Part shown: positions 10,059 to 22,043 of the stretch, piece by piece | How positions within the stretch are numbered: position 1 is the first letter of the stretch | Layout: each line of letters begins with the position of its first letter | Assembly: GCA_937801655.1 (NCBI GenBank) | Contig: CALMWC010000010.1 | Coordinates: 72,501-136,500, forward strand | Direction: 5' to 3' | Origin: an uncultured Gammaproteobacteria bacterium | GTDB lineage: Bacteria > Pseudomonadota > Gammaproteobacteria > Steroidobacterales > UBA11654 | DNA length: 64,000 nucleotides | Notes under the pieces: model-generated | The model's input: only the letters and a program-made list of their open reading frames with translations | Told to the model about the DNA's origin: nothing | The model's database searches: none | Position numbers and translations under genes: made by a program

Positions 10059-10094
10059 AGCGTTAAACGACTATTCTAATAGTCGATTAACGCT
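10059..10094 (+). promoter_or_regulatory. Long hairpin between rplL and rpoB (attenuator or RNase III-type site)
   Basis: In the 111-base rplL-rpoB spacer, agcgttaa (10059-10066) pairs with ttaacgct (10087-10094). After one a-a mismatch the helix continues as cgactat / atagtcg with a 4-base loop. No T run follows, so it is not a full intrinsic terminator. E. coli has both an attenuator and an RNase III processing site at this position. A similar role here is inferred from location and structure. Confidence 0.7.
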
Positions 10095-10119
10095 TATCAA
10101 TGCTAGGCAAAGAAAATAT

Positions 10120-13100
10120 ATGACTTTTTCATTTACCGAAAAGAAACGTATTAGAAAAGATTTTGGCAAACAAGATTCTGCTTTAGACGTTCCTGATTTA
10201 CTAACACTTCAAGTGGGCTCTTACGATCGTTTTCTTCAAAATGATATCGATCCTTTGCAAAGAAAAAATATAGGACTGCAAGCGGCATTTAATAACTTAT
10301 TTCCTGTGGAAAGCTTTTCCAAAAATGCAAGATTAGAATTTGTAAGCTACAGATTAGAAGAACCAGAATTTAGCGTAAGGGAATGTCAACTTAGAGGCTT
10401 GTCATATGCTTCTGCATTGAGAGTGAAAACTAAGCTAATTACTTATAATAAAGATACTAATAAGGAATCAGTAAAAGAAGTTAAGAATATAAAGCAAACA
10501 GGCGATACGACAGATGTTTATTTTGGTGAAGTCCCATTGATGACAGAGCATGGTACTTTTGTCATTAATGGAACGGATAGAGTAATTGTATCTCAGCTTC
10601 ATAGATCACCAGGAGTATTCTTTGATCATGATAAAGGAGCTGCAACTTCAGGGAAGCTTCTTTTTTCTGCAAGAGTTATTCCATATAGAGGCTCTTGGTT
10701 AGATTTTGAATTTGATGCAAAAGATGCAATTTATACAAGAATAGATAGAAGAAGAAAGATATCTGCAACTATTTTGCTTCATGCATTAGAATTTACCAAT
10801 GAAGAAATTCTAGACCTATTTTTTAGTAAAGATAGATTCACTCTCTCTAAAAAAGGCATAAAGGTAGAAGTTAATATTGATCATTTAAAAGGTAATATTG
10901 CAGATTTTGATCTTGTAGTAGGGAAAACAAAGATAGTAAGTAAAGGCAAGAGAATAAATCTTGGACATATTAAACAGCTTGAGAAACTTCTTAAACAAAA
11001 AAAATATCTAGATCTATTACCAGAAGATCTAGAGGGTAAAATTGCAGCTCATGATGTTATTGACAAAGAGACAGGAGAACTAATACTTTCAGCCAATGAT
11101 TATATAACACAAGAGATATTAGATATTTTAATCGATAAAGGAATTAAAGAGATTGAAACTATTTATGTAAATGAACTAGATCAGGGATCTTACATTTCAA
11201 ATTCATTAAGGGTCGATGCATCCAATAATAAAGAAGAGGCTTTGGTCGAGATATACAGAATGATGAGGCCAGGAGAACCCCCAACAAAAGAAGCTTCAGA
11301 AAACTTATTTACAAATCTATTTTTTAATGCAGACAGATACGATCTCTCTGAGGTAGGACGTATGAAATTCAATAGAAGAATTGGAAGATCCTCAGATAAA
11401 GGTGATTCAATTCTCTCTAAAGAAGATATTATTTCTGTCTTAAAAACTCTTATAAATATCAGGAATGGTTCGGATACAGTTGATGATATCGATCATCTCG
11501 GGAATAGAAGAATAAGAACAGTCGGGGAAATGACTGAGAATGCATTTAGAGTTGGCCTAGTAAGAGTGGAAAGAGCTGTAAAGGATAGACTATCACTAGT
11601 TGAAACTGATGAGCTTATGCCAAGAGACTTAATTAATTCAAAGCCGGTCTCAGCTGCAATTAAAGAATTTTTTGGGTCTAGCCAACTATCACAATTTATG
11701 GACCAAAATAACCCTCTTTCTGAAATAGCACATAAGAGAAGGATATCTGCACTAGGCCCTGGTGGGCTAACACGTGAGAGAGCAGGATTTGAAGTAAGAG
11801 ATGTTCATCCAACACATTATGGAAGAGTTTGCCCTATTGAAACACCCGAGGGGCCAAACATTGGTTTAATTAATTCAATGGCCATTTATGCCAGAGTTAA
11901 TGGATTTGGTTTTCTTGAAACACCTTATAGAAAGGTTACTAATAATAAGGCAACAAACAAGATAGATTACTTATCAGCTATAGATGAAAGTACTTTTGTT
12001 ATAGCCCAGGCAAACACTAAGCTTGATGAAAAAGGAAATCTTCCAACAAATGAGCTTATTTCTGCAAGATTCAATAATGAATTTACATTAATGCCAGCCG
12101 AGTCAATAGAATACATGGATGTTTCTCCTAAGCAAATTGTCTCTATAGCAGCTTCATTGATTCCATTTCTTGAGCATGATGATGCCAACAGAGCTTTGAT
12201 GGGATCTAACATGCAAAGACAAGCAGTTCCAACCTTACTTGCAGATAAGCCACTAGTGGGGACAGGGATGGAAAGAATCGTTGCCACTGATTCGGGAGTT
12301 ACAATAGTTGCAAAAAGAGGAGGCATAGTTGATTCAGTTGATGCATCGAGAATTGTAATAGCTATCAATGATAAGGAAGCAACAATAGGGGAATCTGGTG
12401 TTGATATTTATAATCTCACGAAGTATACAAGATCTAATCAGAATACTTGTATCAATCAGAGGCCTTTGGTTAATGTTGGAGATACAATATCTAAGGGCGA
12501 TGTCATAGCAGATGGTGCTTCTACAAGTCTTGGTGAATTGGCTATTGGGCAGAATCTATTAGTAGCTTTTATGCCTTGGAATGGATTTAATTTTGAAGAT
12601 TCAATACTTATTTCAGAAAGAGTAGTTCAGGAAGACAGATTTACAACTATCCATATTGAAGAATTACAATGTATTGCTAGGGATACAAAACTGGGTTCAG
12701 AAGAAATAACATCTGATATTCCAAATGTAGGGGATTCTGGATTAAGGAAATTAGATGAAGCTGGCATTGCTTATATTGGTGCTGAAGTGGTTGGGGGAGA
12801 TATTCTTGTAGGTAAAATAACACCAAAGGGAGAGACTCAACTTACTCCAGAAGAAAAATTACTGAGAGCTATTTTTGGTGAAAAAGCTTCAGATGTTAAG
12901 GATACCTCTCTAAGAGTTCCTTCTGGTATGGATGGAACAGTCATTGATGTTAGAGTTTTTTCGAGAGAAGGAGTAGAAAAAGATGAAAGATCAAATGCAA
13001 TAGAAGCTTCAGAGATTTTATCAGTTAAGAAAGATCTTCAAGATCAAATGAGAATCATGGAAGAAGATATCTATAATAGAGCTGAAAAATTACTTCTAAA

Positions 13101-14235
13101 TAAAATTTCAAAGGTTGGTAGAAAACAGATAAAGGTAAGCAAAGAATATCTTGATTCTATGCCAAAAAGTAAGTGGTTTGAGATTAAGTTATCGAATAAA
13201 GATACAGTTAAGGAGCTAGAAGATTTTTATCTTAAGCTTAAGTCTAATAGAAAAACTTTTAATGAAAAGCTAACAGCGGCAAGTAAAAAAATTGAAGCTT
13301 TTGATGATCTACCTCCAGGCGTTTTAAAAATGGTTAAAGTATTTTTAGCTGTAAAAAGAAGAGTTCAGCCTGGTGATAAGGTTGCAGGAAGACATGGCAA
13401 TAAGGGTGTTATATCAAGAATTGTTCCAGTAGAAGATATGCCATATATGGAAGATGGAACACCTATTGATATAGTCTTAAATCCATTAGGTGTTCCATCA
13501 AGAATGAATGTAGGTCAAATACTAGAAACTCATTTAGGATGGGCAGCAAAAGGCCTAGGTAATAAAATAAAGGTTTTAATCAAAGATGAAAGTAAAACAG
13601 GTATTAAAAAACTTAGAAAATTCTTAGATCAAGTCTACAACACAAACGATGCTTCTGTAAAAATTAAACTATCACAATTTAGTGATTCTGAAATAACAGA
13701 GCTAGCCTCCAATTTAAAGGAAGGGGTCCCAATGGCTACTCCTGTATTTGATGGAGCTGATGAGCACGAAATTAAAAGTTTATTAAAACTTGCAGATTTG
13801 CCAGAGAGTGGACAAACAAGATTAATTGATGGAAGAAGTGGTGAATTCTTTGATAGACCTACTACCGTTGGATATATGTATATCCTTAAGTTAAATCATC
13901 TTGTTGATGACAAGATGCATGCAAGGTCTACTGGACCATATAGCCTAGTAACTCAGCAACCCTTAGGAGGGAAAGCTCAGTTTGGTGGTCAAAGATTTGG
14001 AGAAATGGAGGTTTGGGCATTAGAAGCTTATGGTGCAGCTCATACATTAAAAGAACTTTTAACTCTAAAATCTGATGATGTTCAAGGAAGAACAAGAATG
14101 TATAAACAGATTGTTGATGGAACGAATGAAACAGAATCAGGAACGCCTGAATCATTTAATGTACTTATGAAAGAGATTAGAGCTCTTGGTTTAAATATGG
14201 ATCTAGTTCAAGATCCGAATAAAATAAATAAATAG
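10120..14235 (+). CDS. rpoB: DNA-directed RNA polymerase subunit beta
   Basis: Beta subunit of RNA polymerase, 1371 residues (E. coli 1342). The rifampicin-binding segment [13 protein letters not shown] is at about 519-531 and continues as [19 protein letters not shown] with the usual Asp, His and Ser residues, so it looks rifampicin sensitive. Other landmarks are [16 protein letters not shown] near 150, the [10 protein letters not shown] motif near 1091 and the C-terminal [18 protein letters not shown]. It is followed by rpoC after 12 bases. Confidence 0.99.
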   Translation: MTFSFTEKKRIRKDFGKQDSALDVPDLLTLQVGSYDRFLQNDIDPLQRKNIGLQAAFNNLFPVESFSKNARLEFVSYRLEEPEFSVRECQLRGLSYASALRVKTKLITYNKDTNKESVKEVKNIKQTGDTTDVYFGEVPLMTEHGTFVINGTDRVIVSQLHRSPGVFFDHDKGAATSGKLLFSARVIPYRGSWLDFEFDAKDAIYTRIDRRRKISATILLHALEFTNEEILDLFFSKDRFTLSKKGIKVEVNIDHLKGNIADFDLVVGKTKIVSKGKRINLGHIKQLEKLLKQKKYLDLLPEDLEGKIAAHDVIDKETGELILSANDYITQEILDILIDKGIKEIETIYVNELDQGSYISNSLRVDASNNKEEALVEIYRMMRPGEPPTKEASENLFTNLFFNADRYDLSEVGRMKFNRRIGRSSDKGDSILSKEDIISVLKTLINIRNGSDTVDDIDHLGNRRIRTVGEMTENAFRVGLVRVERAVKDRLSLVETDELMPRDLINSKPVSAAIKEFFGSSQLSQFMDQNNPLSEIAHKRRISALGPGGLTRERAGFEVRDVHPTHYGRVCPIETPEGPNIGLINSMAIYARVNGFGFLETPYRKVTNNKATNKIDYLSAIDESTFVIAQANTKLDEKGNLPTNELISARFNNEFTLMPAESIEYMDVSPKQIVSIAASLIPFLEHDDANRALMGSNMQRQAVPTLLADKPLVGTGMERIVATDSGVTIVAKRGGIVDSVDASRIVIAINDKEATIGESGVDIYNLTKYTRSNQNTCINQRPLVNVGDTISKGDVIADGASTSLGELAIGQNLLVAFMPWNGFNFEDSILISERVVQEDRFTTIHIEELQCIARDTKLGSEEITSDIPNVGDSGLRKLDEAGIAYIGAEVVGGDILVGKITPKGETQLTPEEKLLRAIFGEKASDVKDTSLRVPSGMDGTVIDVRVFSREGVEKDERSNAIEASEILSVKKDLQDQMRIMEEDIYNRAEKLLLNKISKVGRKQIKVSKEYLDSMPKSKWFEIKLSNKDTVKELEDFYLKLKSNRKTFNEKLTAASKKIEAFDDLPPGVLKMVKVFLAVKRRVQPGDKVAGRHGNKGVISRIVPVEDMPYMEDGTPIDIVLNPLGVPSRMNVGQILETHLGWAAKGLGNKIKVLIKDESKTGIKKLRKFLDQVYNTNDASVKIKLSQFSDSEITELASNLKEGVPMATPVFDGADEHEIKSLLKLADLPESGQTRLIDGRSGEFFDRPTTVGYMYILKLNHLVDDKMHARSTGPYSLVTQQPLGGKAQFGGQRFGEMEVWALEAYGAAHTLKELLTLKSDDVQGRTRMYKQIVDGTNETESGTPESFNVLMKEIRALGLNMDLVQDPNKINK

Positions 14236-14247
14236 GTTTTTAAAAGT

Positions 14248-17200
14248 ATGAGAAATTTACTAAATATTTTCAATCAAAAACCACTGTCTGAAGATTTTGA
14301 CTATATCAAGATAGGGTTAGCTTCACCAGAGATGATTAGATCATGGTCTTATGGAGAGGTTAAAAAGCCTGAAACTATTAATTACAGGACATTTAGACCT
14401 GAAAGAGATGGTCTTTTTTGTGCGAAGATATTTGGACCTGTTAAAGATTATGAGTGCCTATGTGGAAAGTATAAAAGACTAAAACATAGAGGTGTTGTAT
14501 GTGAGAAATGTGGAGTTGAGGTTACCCAAAGTAAAGTAAGAAGAGAAAGAATGGGGCATTTAGAGTTAGCTAGCCCTGTAGCACATATATGGTTCTTAAA
14601 ATCGTTACCTTCGAGAATAGGTCTGCTTTTGGATATGACTCTAAGAGAAATTGAACGTGTTCTTTACTTTGAAGCATATCTCGTTACCGATTCAGGTATG
14701 ACAGACCTTACTCAAGGAGACATAATGAGTGAGGAGCAGTATATTGATGCTCTAGAGGAATTTGGAGATGATTTCTCTGCTTCTATGGGTGCAGAAGCTA
14801 TCTATGAAATTCTAAAGAATATTAACTTAGAATCTGAGATGTCAAAAATATTAGAAGACATGAAAGGAACAGCTTCACAAATAAAAATTAAAAGATTTCA
14901 GAAAAGACTAAAGTTAGTTGAATCATTAATGAATTCAGGTAATAGACCTGAATGGATGGTAATGCATGCTTTACCTATTCTCCCACCAGATCTTAGGCCA
15001 CTTGTGCCATTAGACGGTGGAAGATTTGCTACCTCTGATCTTAATGATCTATACAGGAGAGTTATTAATAGAAATAATAGACTCCAAAGATTACTCGATC
15101 TTAATGCTCCTGAGATTATAGTAAGAAATGAAAAAAGAATGTTGCAAAAATCTGTTGATGCTCTCTTAGATAATGGAAGAATGGGAAGAGCTGTAACTGG
15201 TTCAAATAAAAGACCACTGAAATCATTGGCAGATATGATTAAAGGAAAGCAAGGAAGGTTTAGACAGAACTTACTAGGAAAAAGGGTAGATTATTCAGGA
15301 AGATCTGTAATCGTAGTAGGCCCAACATTGAAATTACATCAATGTGGAATACCAAAGAAAATGGCTCTAGAACTCTTTAAGCCCTTTGTTTTCAGTAAGC
15401 TAATATATCAAGGTGAGGCTACTACAATTAAAGCTGCTAAAAGGCTTGTTGAGCTTGAAGGACCAGAAATTTGGGATATTCTTGAAAATGTTATAAGGCA
15501 GCATCCTATACTATTGAATCGTGCGCCAACACTTCATAGGTTAGGCATTCAAGCCTTTGAGCCAGTTTTGATTGAAGGCAAGGCTATTCAATTACATCCT
15601 CTTGTTTGTAAAGCATTTAATGCTGATTTTGATGGAGATCAAATGGCTGTTCATGTTCCTCTATCTATTGAGGCACAGCTTGAGTCTAGAGCTTTAATGA
15701 TGTCAACAAATAATATTTTATCTCCTGCTAATGGCGAGCCAATAATTGTGCCCTCTCAAGATGTAGTATTAGGTCTGTACTATATGACTCGTGAAAAGCT
15801 CAATGATTTAGGCGAAGGTTCTATTTTCACTGATGTTTCAGAGCTTAAACGATCATTTGAAAATAGATATGTAGGATTGCATGCAAAAGTAAAGGTAAGG
15901 GTGGATCGTGCTCTTTCTGATAATGATGAAGAAGGAATTTCAAAGCTAGTAGAAACAACTGTTGGAAGAGCTATATTTTCCTCAATAGTGGCTCAAGAGA
16001 TACCGTTCTCAGAAATAAATAAAACAATGGACAGTAAAGAGATATCTAGACTCATTAATAAGACATATAGAGAAGTTGGTTTAAAAGCAGCAGTAATTTT
16101 TGCTGATAAGTTAATGTATCTAGGTTTTGAGTTTGCTACAAAATCTGGTGTCTCTATTGCTTTGGATGACATGATTGTTCCAGAAGAAAAAAGTAGTATT
16201 TTGTCTAATGCTGAAGACCAAGTGCAAAATATACAGAATCAATTTTCATCAGGACTCTTAACTCAGGGAGAAAGATATAATAAGGTAGTAGATATATGGT
16301 CTAGAACAAATGATCAAGTTGCCTCAGCAATGATGGATAAATTAGGCAATGAAATTGTTACAGATAGAGATGGAAAAAAACAGACTCAAGACTCATTCAA
16401 TTCAATTTTTATGATGGCTGATTCTGGTGCTAGAGGATCTGCAGCACAGATAAGACAGTTAGCAGGAATGAGAGGTTTGATGGCCAAACCTGATGGTTCA
16501 ATTATTGAAACACCTATTACGGCAAATTTTAGAGAAGGCTTAAATATTCTTCAATATTTTATCTCTACGCATGGAGCAAGAAAAGGTTTAGCAGATACTG
16601 CATTAAAAACTGCAAACTCAGGTTATTTGACAAGAAGATTAGTGGATGTATCGCAGGATTTAGTTATAACTGAAGAAGATTGTGGTACAAAAAATGGATT
16701 AACTGTTTCAGTAGTTATTGAAGGCGGAGAGATAGTTGAAAAATTGAGCCAAAGAATTCTTGGAAGAGTACTAGCAGAGCCTTTAGTAGATCAAACTAAT
16801 AAAAAAACAATATTAAAAACAGGAACTTTAATTGATGAGAATAATGTTGATTTACTAGAAGAATATGGAGTAGATTCCATTATGGTTAGGTCAGCAGTTA
16901 CCTGTGAAACAAATCATGGAATTTGTATCAACTGCTATGGAAGAGACTTAGCTAGAGGCAATATTGTCAATATTGGTGAGGCTGTGGGAATTATTGCTGC
17001 ACAGTCAATTGGTGAACCAGGAACACAGCTGACTATGAGAACTTTTCATATTGGTGGTGCTGCTTCGAGCTCTGCTGCTGATAATTGCGTCGAAGTTAAT
17101 AACGATGGTAAGGCTTCATTTAATAATATTAAAACTATAAAAAATATTAATAAAGACTTGGTTGCTGTTGGGAGATCAGGCGAAATCAAAATCAGTGATT

Positions 17201-18429
17201 CATTTGGTAAAGAAAAAGAAAGTTATAAAATTCCTTATGGTGCAGTAATAACTATAAAGGATGGTCAAAAAGTTAAAAGTGGTGAAATAATTTCAACATG
17301 GGATCCACATACACATCCTATTGTTGCTGAAGCCAAAGGAATAATACAATTTGAAGATTTCATTGAGGGAGTTACAACCTCTGAACAGGTGGATGATATG
17401 ACTGGTTTGTCAAATATTATTATTACTGATACAAAAAAACAATCTAGTTCTACCACATCATTAAGGCCACAGGCATCTATAGAAGATTCTAAAGGAAAAC
17501 CTGTATTTTTTAGTGGTACTGAAACACCAATAAAATATACATTTCCTTCAGGAGCAATAATAAGTCTTCAAGATAGATCAAAAATAAATGCTGGAGATGT
17601 TATTGCAAGAATTCCATTGGAGTCATCAAAAACAAGTGATATAACTGGTGGTCTTCCTCGAGTAGCAGATTTATTTGAGGCAAGAAAACCAAAAGATGCA
17701 GCCATACTTGCTAAATATTCGGGTATCACAAGCTTTGGTAAAGAAACAAAAGGTAAAGTAAGACTAGTTATTACTGATGAAGATGGTAATAGTTATGAAG
17801 AGCTTATATCTAAGGTAAGAACATTGAATATTTTCGAAGGAGAAAGTATAGAAAAAGGGGAAATTATTTCAGATGGTGAACTGAGCCTGCATGATATTCT
17901 TGAGGTACAAGGTGTTGAGCCTTTATCAAAGTATCTGGTTAAAGAGGTACAAGATGTCTATAGACTTCAAGGTGTCCCAATTAATGATAAACACATTGAG
18001 ATAATTGCAAGACAAATGATGAGGACAGTAGAAATACAAGATCCAGGTGATACAAATTTATTGGTTAATGAGCAAATTAATAGGTCTGAATTAGAAGATA
18101 TAAATAAGAAAATTAAAGATAGTGACCTAAAACCAGCAACATTTAAACCAATTCTAATGGGTATTACAAAAGCATCATTAGCAACAACTTCATTTATATC
18201 TGCTGCATCATTTCAAGAGACCACAAGGGTGCTAACAGAGGCAGCTGTCAAAGGAAGTGTAGATAAACTTAGAGGTTTAAAAGAGAATGTAGTTGTAGGA
18301 AGATTAGTTCCTGCTGGAACAGGCTACAAAACAGAAGATGATGTAGAAGCAATTGCTGCACAAGAATTTTCAGAAGCATTAAAAGATCTAGAATCTTCAA
18401 ATGATTCTGAGAAAGAAATTGTGGCATAA
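14248..18429 (+). CDS. rpoC: DNA-directed RNA polymerase subunit beta'
   Basis: Catalytic subunit of RNA polymerase, 1393 residues (E. coli 1407). The N-terminal zinc site is C70, C72, C85 and C88. The Mg-binding motif NADFDGDQM is at 458-466, and the trigger-loop and bridge-helix region follows. The second zinc site ([16 protein letters not shown]) is near residues 887-902. It overlaps nothing and is followed by an 83-base spacer before rpsL with no clear terminator, so read-through into the str genes is possible. Confidence 0.99.
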   Translation: MRNLLNIFNQKPLSEDFDYIKIGLASPEMIRSWSYGEVKKPETINYRTFRPERDGLFCAKIFGPVKDYECLCGKYKRLKHRGVVCEKCGVEVTQSKVRRERMGHLELASPVAHIWFLKSLPSRIGLLLDMTLREIERVLYFEAYLVTDSGMTDLTQGDIMSEEQYIDALEEFGDDFSASMGAEAIYEILKNINLESEMSKILEDMKGTASQIKIKRFQKRLKLVESLMNSGNRPEWMVMHALPILPPDLRPLVPLDGGRFATSDLNDLYRRVINRNNRLQRLLDLNAPEIIVRNEKRMLQKSVDALLDNGRMGRAVTGSNKRPLKSLADMIKGKQGRFRQNLLGKRVDYSGRSVIVVGPTLKLHQCGIPKKMALELFKPFVFSKLIYQGEATTIKAAKRLVELEGPEIWDILENVIRQHPILLNRAPTLHRLGIQAFEPVLIEGKAIQLHPLVCKAFNADFDGDQMAVHVPLSIEAQLESRALMMSTNNILSPANGEPIIVPSQDVVLGLYYMTREKLNDLGEGSIFTDVSELKRSFENRYVGLHAKVKVRVDRALSDNDEEGISKLVETTVGRAIFSSIVAQEIPFSEINKTMDSKEISRLINKTYREVGLKAAVIFADKLMYLGFEFATKSGVSIALDDMIVPEEKSSILSNAEDQVQNIQNQFSSGLLTQGERYNKVVDIWSRTNDQVASAMMDKLGNEIVTDRDGKKQTQDSFNSIFMMADSGARGSAAQIRQLAGMRGLMAKPDGSIIETPITANFREGLNILQYFISTHGARKGLADTALKTANSGYLTRRLVDVSQDLVITEEDCGTKNGLTVSVVIEGGEIVEKLSQRILGRVLAEPLVDQTNKKTILKTGTLIDENNVDLLEEYGVDSIMVRSAVTCETNHGICINCYGRDLARGNIVNIGEAVGIIAAQSIGEPGTQLTMRTFHIGGAASSSAADNCVEVNNDGKASFNNIKTIKNINKDLVAVGRSGEIKISDSFGKEKESYKIPYGAVITIKDGQKVKSGEIISTWDPHTHPIVAEAKGIIQFEDFIEGVTTSEQVDDMTGLSNIIITDTKKQSSSTTSLRPQASIEDSKGKPVFFSGTETPIKYTFPSGAIISLQDRSKINAGDVIARIPLESSKTSDITGGLPRVADLFEARKPKDAAILAKYSGITSFGKETKGKVRLVITDEDGNSYEELISKVRTLNIFEGESIEKGEIISDGELSLHDILEVQGVEPLSKYLVKEVQDVYRLQGVPINDKHIEIIARQMMRTVEIQDPGDTNLLVNEQINRSELEDINKKIKDSDLKPATFKPILMGITKASLATTSFISAASFQETTRVLTEAAVKGSVDKLRGLKENVVVGRLVPAGTGYKTEDDVEAIAAQEFSEALKDLESSNDSEKEIVA

Positions 18430-18512
18430 ATTGAATAAAAACTACTAAATTACTTGAACCAAATCTAATAGAAGAATAGAATCCCACAACAATTTAAATA
18501 TAGATAGTATAT

Positions 18513-18887
18513 ATGGCAACTGTAAATCAATTAGTAAGAAAATCTCGGAAGAGAAAAGTAGTGAAAAATAACGTTCCTGCTCTTGAAGGAAAACCTCAGA
18601 AAAGAGGTGTTTGCACACGTGTTTACACCACTACACCAAAAAAACCAAATTCTGCACTTAGAAAAGTTGCAAGAGTTAGGCTAACAAATGGATTTGAGGT
18701 AACTAGTTACATAGGCGGTGAAGGTCATAATTTACAAGAACATTCAGTTGTATTGATTAGGGGAGGCAGAGTAAAGGACCTGCCTGGTGTTAGATATCAT
18801 ACAATTAGAGGGACCCTAGATTGTTCAGGGGTCAGTGGAAGAACACAGAGTAGATCAAAGTATGGAACAAAAAAACCTAAAGGCTAA
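18513..18887 (+). CDS. rpsL: 30S ribosomal protein S12
   Basis: Decoding-centre protein, 124 residues, the same length as in E. coli. [12 protein letters not shown] (about 40-51) and [13 protein letters not shown] (about 88-100) carry the wild-type lysines associated with streptomycin sensitivity. First gene of the str group (rpsL-rpsG-fusA). No good Shine-Dalgarno is visible; the upstream sequence is AT-rich. Confidence 0.99.
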   Translation: MATVNQLVRKSRKRKVVKNNVPALEGKPQKRGVCTRVYTTTPKKPNSALRKVARVRLTNGFEVTSYIGGEGHNLQEHSVVLIRGGRVKDLPGVRYHTIRGTLDCSGVSGRTQSRSKYGTKKPKG

Positions 18888-18890
18888 ATA

Positions 18891-19370
18891 ATGTCTAGAA
18901 GAAATGTAGCAATAAAAAGAGAGATCCTACCAGATCCTAAATTTTCAAGTCGTTTACTGGCTAAATTTATAAATATGATTATGAAAGATGGAAAAAAATC
19001 TACAGCAGAAAAGATTGTTTATGATGCACTGGATACCTTGATAAGTAAACTCGGAGAAAGTCAGGAGAAAGCACCTGAAATATTTTCAGATCTTTTAAAT
19101 AACCTAAAACCAGTTGTTGAAGTAAGATCAAGACGTGTGGGTGGTGCAACTTATCAAATACCAGTAGAGGTTAGACATGAAAGAAGAGAAGCGCTCGCAA
19201 TGAGGTGGTTGATTGAAGCCGCAAGAGGAAGAAGCGAGAAAAATATGAAGTCTAAGCTAGCAAATGAACTTCTTGATGCCTCAAACAATAAAGGCAATGC
19301 AATGAAAAAGAAAGAAGACACCCATAGAATGGCAGAAGCAAATAAAGCTTTTTCACATTTCCGTTGGTAA
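18891..19370 (+). CDS. rpsG: 30S ribosomal protein S7
   Basis: Primary 16S-binding protein that organises the 30S head. The 159 residues include the N-terminal signature around [20 protein letters not shown] (14-33) and [17 protein letters not shown] (about 77-93). It starts 3 bases after rpsL. In E. coli S7 represses the str operon; no clear S7 target is visible in so short a spacer. Confidence 0.98.
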   Translation: MSRRNVAIKREILPDPKFSSRLLAKFINMIMKDGKKSTAEKIVYDALDTLISKLGESQEKAPEIFSDLLNNLKPVVEVRSRRVGGATYQIPVEVRHERREALAMRWLIEAARGRSEKNMKSKLANELLDASNNKGNAMKKKEDTHRMAEANKAFSHFRW

Positions 19371-19392
19371 AAATTATTTAATTGGATAAATA

Positions 19393-21486
19393 ATGGCTAG
19401 GATAACCCCAATAAATCGATATAGAAATATAGGCATAATGGCCCATATTGACGCTGGCAAGACTACTACTACAGAAAGAGTTTTATTCTATACTGGTATT
19501 TCTCATAAAATTGGAGAAGTTCATGATGGTAATGCTGTTATGGATTGGATGGAGCAAGAACAAGAAAGAGGGATAACTATCACATCTGCTGCAACAACTT
19601 GTTTTTGGCAAGGCATGGATCAACAATTTGATCAACATAGAATCAACATTATTGATACACCAGGACATGTGGATTTCACAATCGAAGTTGAAAGATCTCT
19701 TAGGGTTTTAGATAGTGCTGTAGCAGTTTTCTGTGCAGTTGGTGGGGTTGAACCACAATCAGAAACTGTATGGAGACAAGCAAATAAATATTCTGTTCCG
19801 AGAATGGCTTTTGTTAATAAAATGGATAGGGCAGGAGCAGACTTCCTTAGAGTTGTTGCTCAAATTAAGGATAGATTAGGTGCAAACCCTATTCCAATTC
19901 AAATGGCAATAGGCGCCGAAGAAAATTTTAAAGGAATTGTTGATCTCATTCGAATGAAAGCTATAAATTGGAGTGACCAAGACCTTGGCGTAACGTATGA
20001 AGAAGAAGATATTCCTGATGATCTAATGGATATTTGCCAAGATTTGAGAGAAAAAATGATAGAAGCTGCAGCAGAAGCCAATGAAGATCTTTTAGAGAAA
20101 TATCTTGAGGATGGAGAATTATCACAGGAAGAAATTATTGCTGGAATAAGAGCTAGAACTCTTAATGGTGATATTGTTCCAGTAGTATGTGGCTCTGCTT
20201 TCAAAAATAAAGGCGTTCAAGCTATGCTTGATGCTGTAGTGCATTTCTTACCTTCACCCTTAGATAAACCTGCTATCACAGGACTTGATGAAAGTGATGT
20301 TGAAGTTACTAGGAAGGCTGACGATGATGAAGATTTCTCAGCTTTAGCATTCAAAATTGCAAATGATCCATTTGTAGGAAATCTTACCTTCTTCAGGGTG
20401 TATTCTGGTGTTTTAAATTCTGGTGATACCATTTATAACCCTCTGAAGTCTCAAAAAGAGAGAATAGGAAGAATTCTTCAAATGCACTCAAATACTAGAG
20501 ATGAGATAAAAGAGGTTAGAGCTGGAGATATAGCTGCAGCTGTTGGCTTAAAAAATGTAACCACGGGTGATACATTATCTGATTTAAAAAGTGTTATTAC
20601 TCTAGAGAAGATGGAATTTCCAGCTCCAGTTATATCAGTTGCTGTAGAGCCAAAATCCACTGAAGATGAGTCAAAGATGGGCATAGGTCTTCAGAAATTA
20701 GCAAAAGAAGATCCATCATTTAGTGTAAAAACAGATGAGGAGTCTGGTCAAACAATTATTTCAGGTATGGGAGAACTTCATCTAGATATTATTGTTGATC
20801 GTTTATCTAGAGAATTTAAAGTTGATGCAAATGTCGGTAGACCACAAGTGGCATATAGAGAAACTATTAAAAAACCTGTGGAGCAAGAGGCTAAATTTAT
20901 AAGACAGTCTGGTGGTAGAGGACAGTTTGGCCATGTTTATATAAGAATAGAGCCTCAAAAGCCTGGGGATGGTTATGAGTTTGTTAATGAAATTACAGGT
21001 GGTGTTATTCCGAAAGAGTTTATCCCAGCTGTAGATAAAGGAATTAAGCAACAAATGGCAAATGGTGTAATTACAGGCTTCCCAGTTGTGGATGTAAAGG
21101 TTAGCTTATATGATGGTTCATTTCATGATGTAGATTCTAGTGAAGTTGCCTTCAGAGTTGCAGGATCTATGGCTTTTAAGGATGGCGCATTAAAGGCAAA
21201 CCCTGTTCTGTTAGAGCCTGTCATGAAAGTTGAAGTAGTAACTCCAGAAGACTACATGGGTGATGTTAATGGAGACCTCAATAGAAGAAGAGGGATTCTT
21301 CAAGGAATGGATGAGTCACCATCTGGAAAGATAATAAGAGCTGAAGTTCCACTAGCTGAAATGTTTGGGTATGCCACTGATTTAAGATCAATGTCTCAAG
21401 GAAGAGCAACCTATACAATGGAATTTGAAAAATATAGTGAAGCACCAAAGAAACAAGCTGAAGCTATGTCAACTAAAGAGGGATAA
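19393..21486 (+). CDS. fusA: Translation elongation factor G
   Basis: GTPase that drives ribosomal translocation, 697 residues (E. coli 704). The P loop AHIDAGKT is at 17-24, with DTPGHVDFT near 88-96 and NKMD near 142-145. Domains II-V follow, with [10 protein letters not shown] and the C-terminal [19 protein letters not shown]. In E. coli tufA follows; here rpsJ starts 4 bases after the stop instead. Confidence 0.99.
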   Translation: MARITPINRYRNIGIMAHIDAGKTTTTERVLFYTGISHKIGEVHDGNAVMDWMEQEQERGITITSAATTCFWQGMDQQFDQHRINIIDTPGHVDFTIEVERSLRVLDSAVAVFCAVGGVEPQSETVWRQANKYSVPRMAFVNKMDRAGADFLRVVAQIKDRLGANPIPIQMAIGAEENFKGIVDLIRMKAINWSDQDLGVTYEEEDIPDDLMDICQDLREKMIEAAAEANEDLLEKYLEDGELSQEEIIAGIRARTLNGDIVPVVCGSAFKNKGVQAMLDAVVHFLPSPLDKPAITGLDESDVEVTRKADDDEDFSALAFKIANDPFVGNLTFFRVYSGVLNSGDTIYNPLKSQKERIGRILQMHSNTRDEIKEVRAGDIAAAVGLKNVTTGDTLSDLKSVITLEKMEFPAPVISVAVEPKSTEDESKMGIGLQKLAKEDPSFSVKTDEESGQTIISGMGELHLDIIVDRLSREFKVDANVGRPQVAYRETIKKPVEQEAKFIRQSGGRGQFGHVYIRIEPQKPGDGYEFVNEITGGVIPKEFIPAVDKGIKQQMANGVITGFPVVDVKVSLYDGSFHDVDSSEVAFRVAGSMAFKDGALKANPVLLEPVMKVEVVTPEDYMGDVNGDLNRRRGILQGMDESPSGKIIRAEVPLAEMFGYATDLRSMSQGRATYTMEFEKYSEAPKKQAEAMSTKEG

Positions 21487-21490
21487 TTAA

Positions 21491-21805
21491 ATGGCTGATA
21501 ATCAATCAATAAGAATTAGGTTAAAATCATTCGATCATAAATTGATTGATACATCTACACAGGAAATAGTTGATACTGCTAAAAGAACAGGATCGAGTGT
21601 TTCTGGTCCAATCCCACTTCCCACATCAAGAGAGCGTTTTACATTACTTATCTCTCCACATGTTAATAAAGATGCTAGAGATCAATATGAGCTTACAACC
21701 CATAAGCGAGTAATGGATATTATTAATCCAAATGATAAAACTATTGATGCTTTGATGAAGTTAGAATTGCCTGCTGGAGTTGATGTTCAAATAAAATTGA
21801 ACTGA
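21491..21805 (+). CDS. rpsJ: 30S ribosomal protein S10
   Basis: 30S head protein and NusE transcription-antitermination factor. The 104 residues include [20 protein letters not shown] (about 6-25) and [15 protein letters not shown] (about 39-53). It sits directly after fusA (4-base gap) and is separated from rplC by 238 bases, so in this genome rpsJ appears to be transcribed with str genes rather than leading a compact S10 operon. Confidence 0.98.
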   Translation: MADNQSIRIRLKSFDHKLIDTSTQEIVDTAKRTGSSVSGPIPLPTSRERFTLLISPHVNKDARDQYELTTHKRVMDIINPNDKTIDALMKLELPAGVDVQIKLN

Positions 21806-22043
21806 GTTTAAAAGTTGATATACTTCCCGAACGCTATATGACCTATAGGATGTTAGGGAGTAAATAGGTAAGTTTTCTAGGAAGTTAGTATAGAAAAAAG
21901 AGTGTATTTGATTAGTTGATGTCATGAGATATATATATGATTAAATGCTATATAGATCAATATCTTAGATATGTTAGTTAGTTAAGATAATTGAATGAAA
22001 AAAAATATAAGAAATAAAATAATTAAATTGTTGGAAATAATAG
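21806..22043 (+). promoter_or_regulatory. Structured 238-base leader between rpsJ and rplC
   Basis: This is the longest spacer in the ribosomal run and contains no gene. It has three plausible hairpins: a two-part stem in 21822-21861 (acttccc with gggagt; inner ctata with tatag); ttttcta (21873-21879) with tagaaaa (21891-21897); and tatctta (21961-21967) with taagata (21983-21989). In E. coli a leader bound by L4 regulates the S10 operon but lies upstream of rpsJ. A displaced autoregulatory leader, or a new promoter, is an inference. TTGATT near 21909 with an AT-rich -10 is a weak promoter candidate. Confidence 0.5.

Noticed and set aside
11674-11790. Rifampicin resistance in rpoB
   Set aside because: The key Asp, His and Ser of the binding pocket are wild type; the Thr-to-Ala difference next to the His is not a resistance change I recognise.
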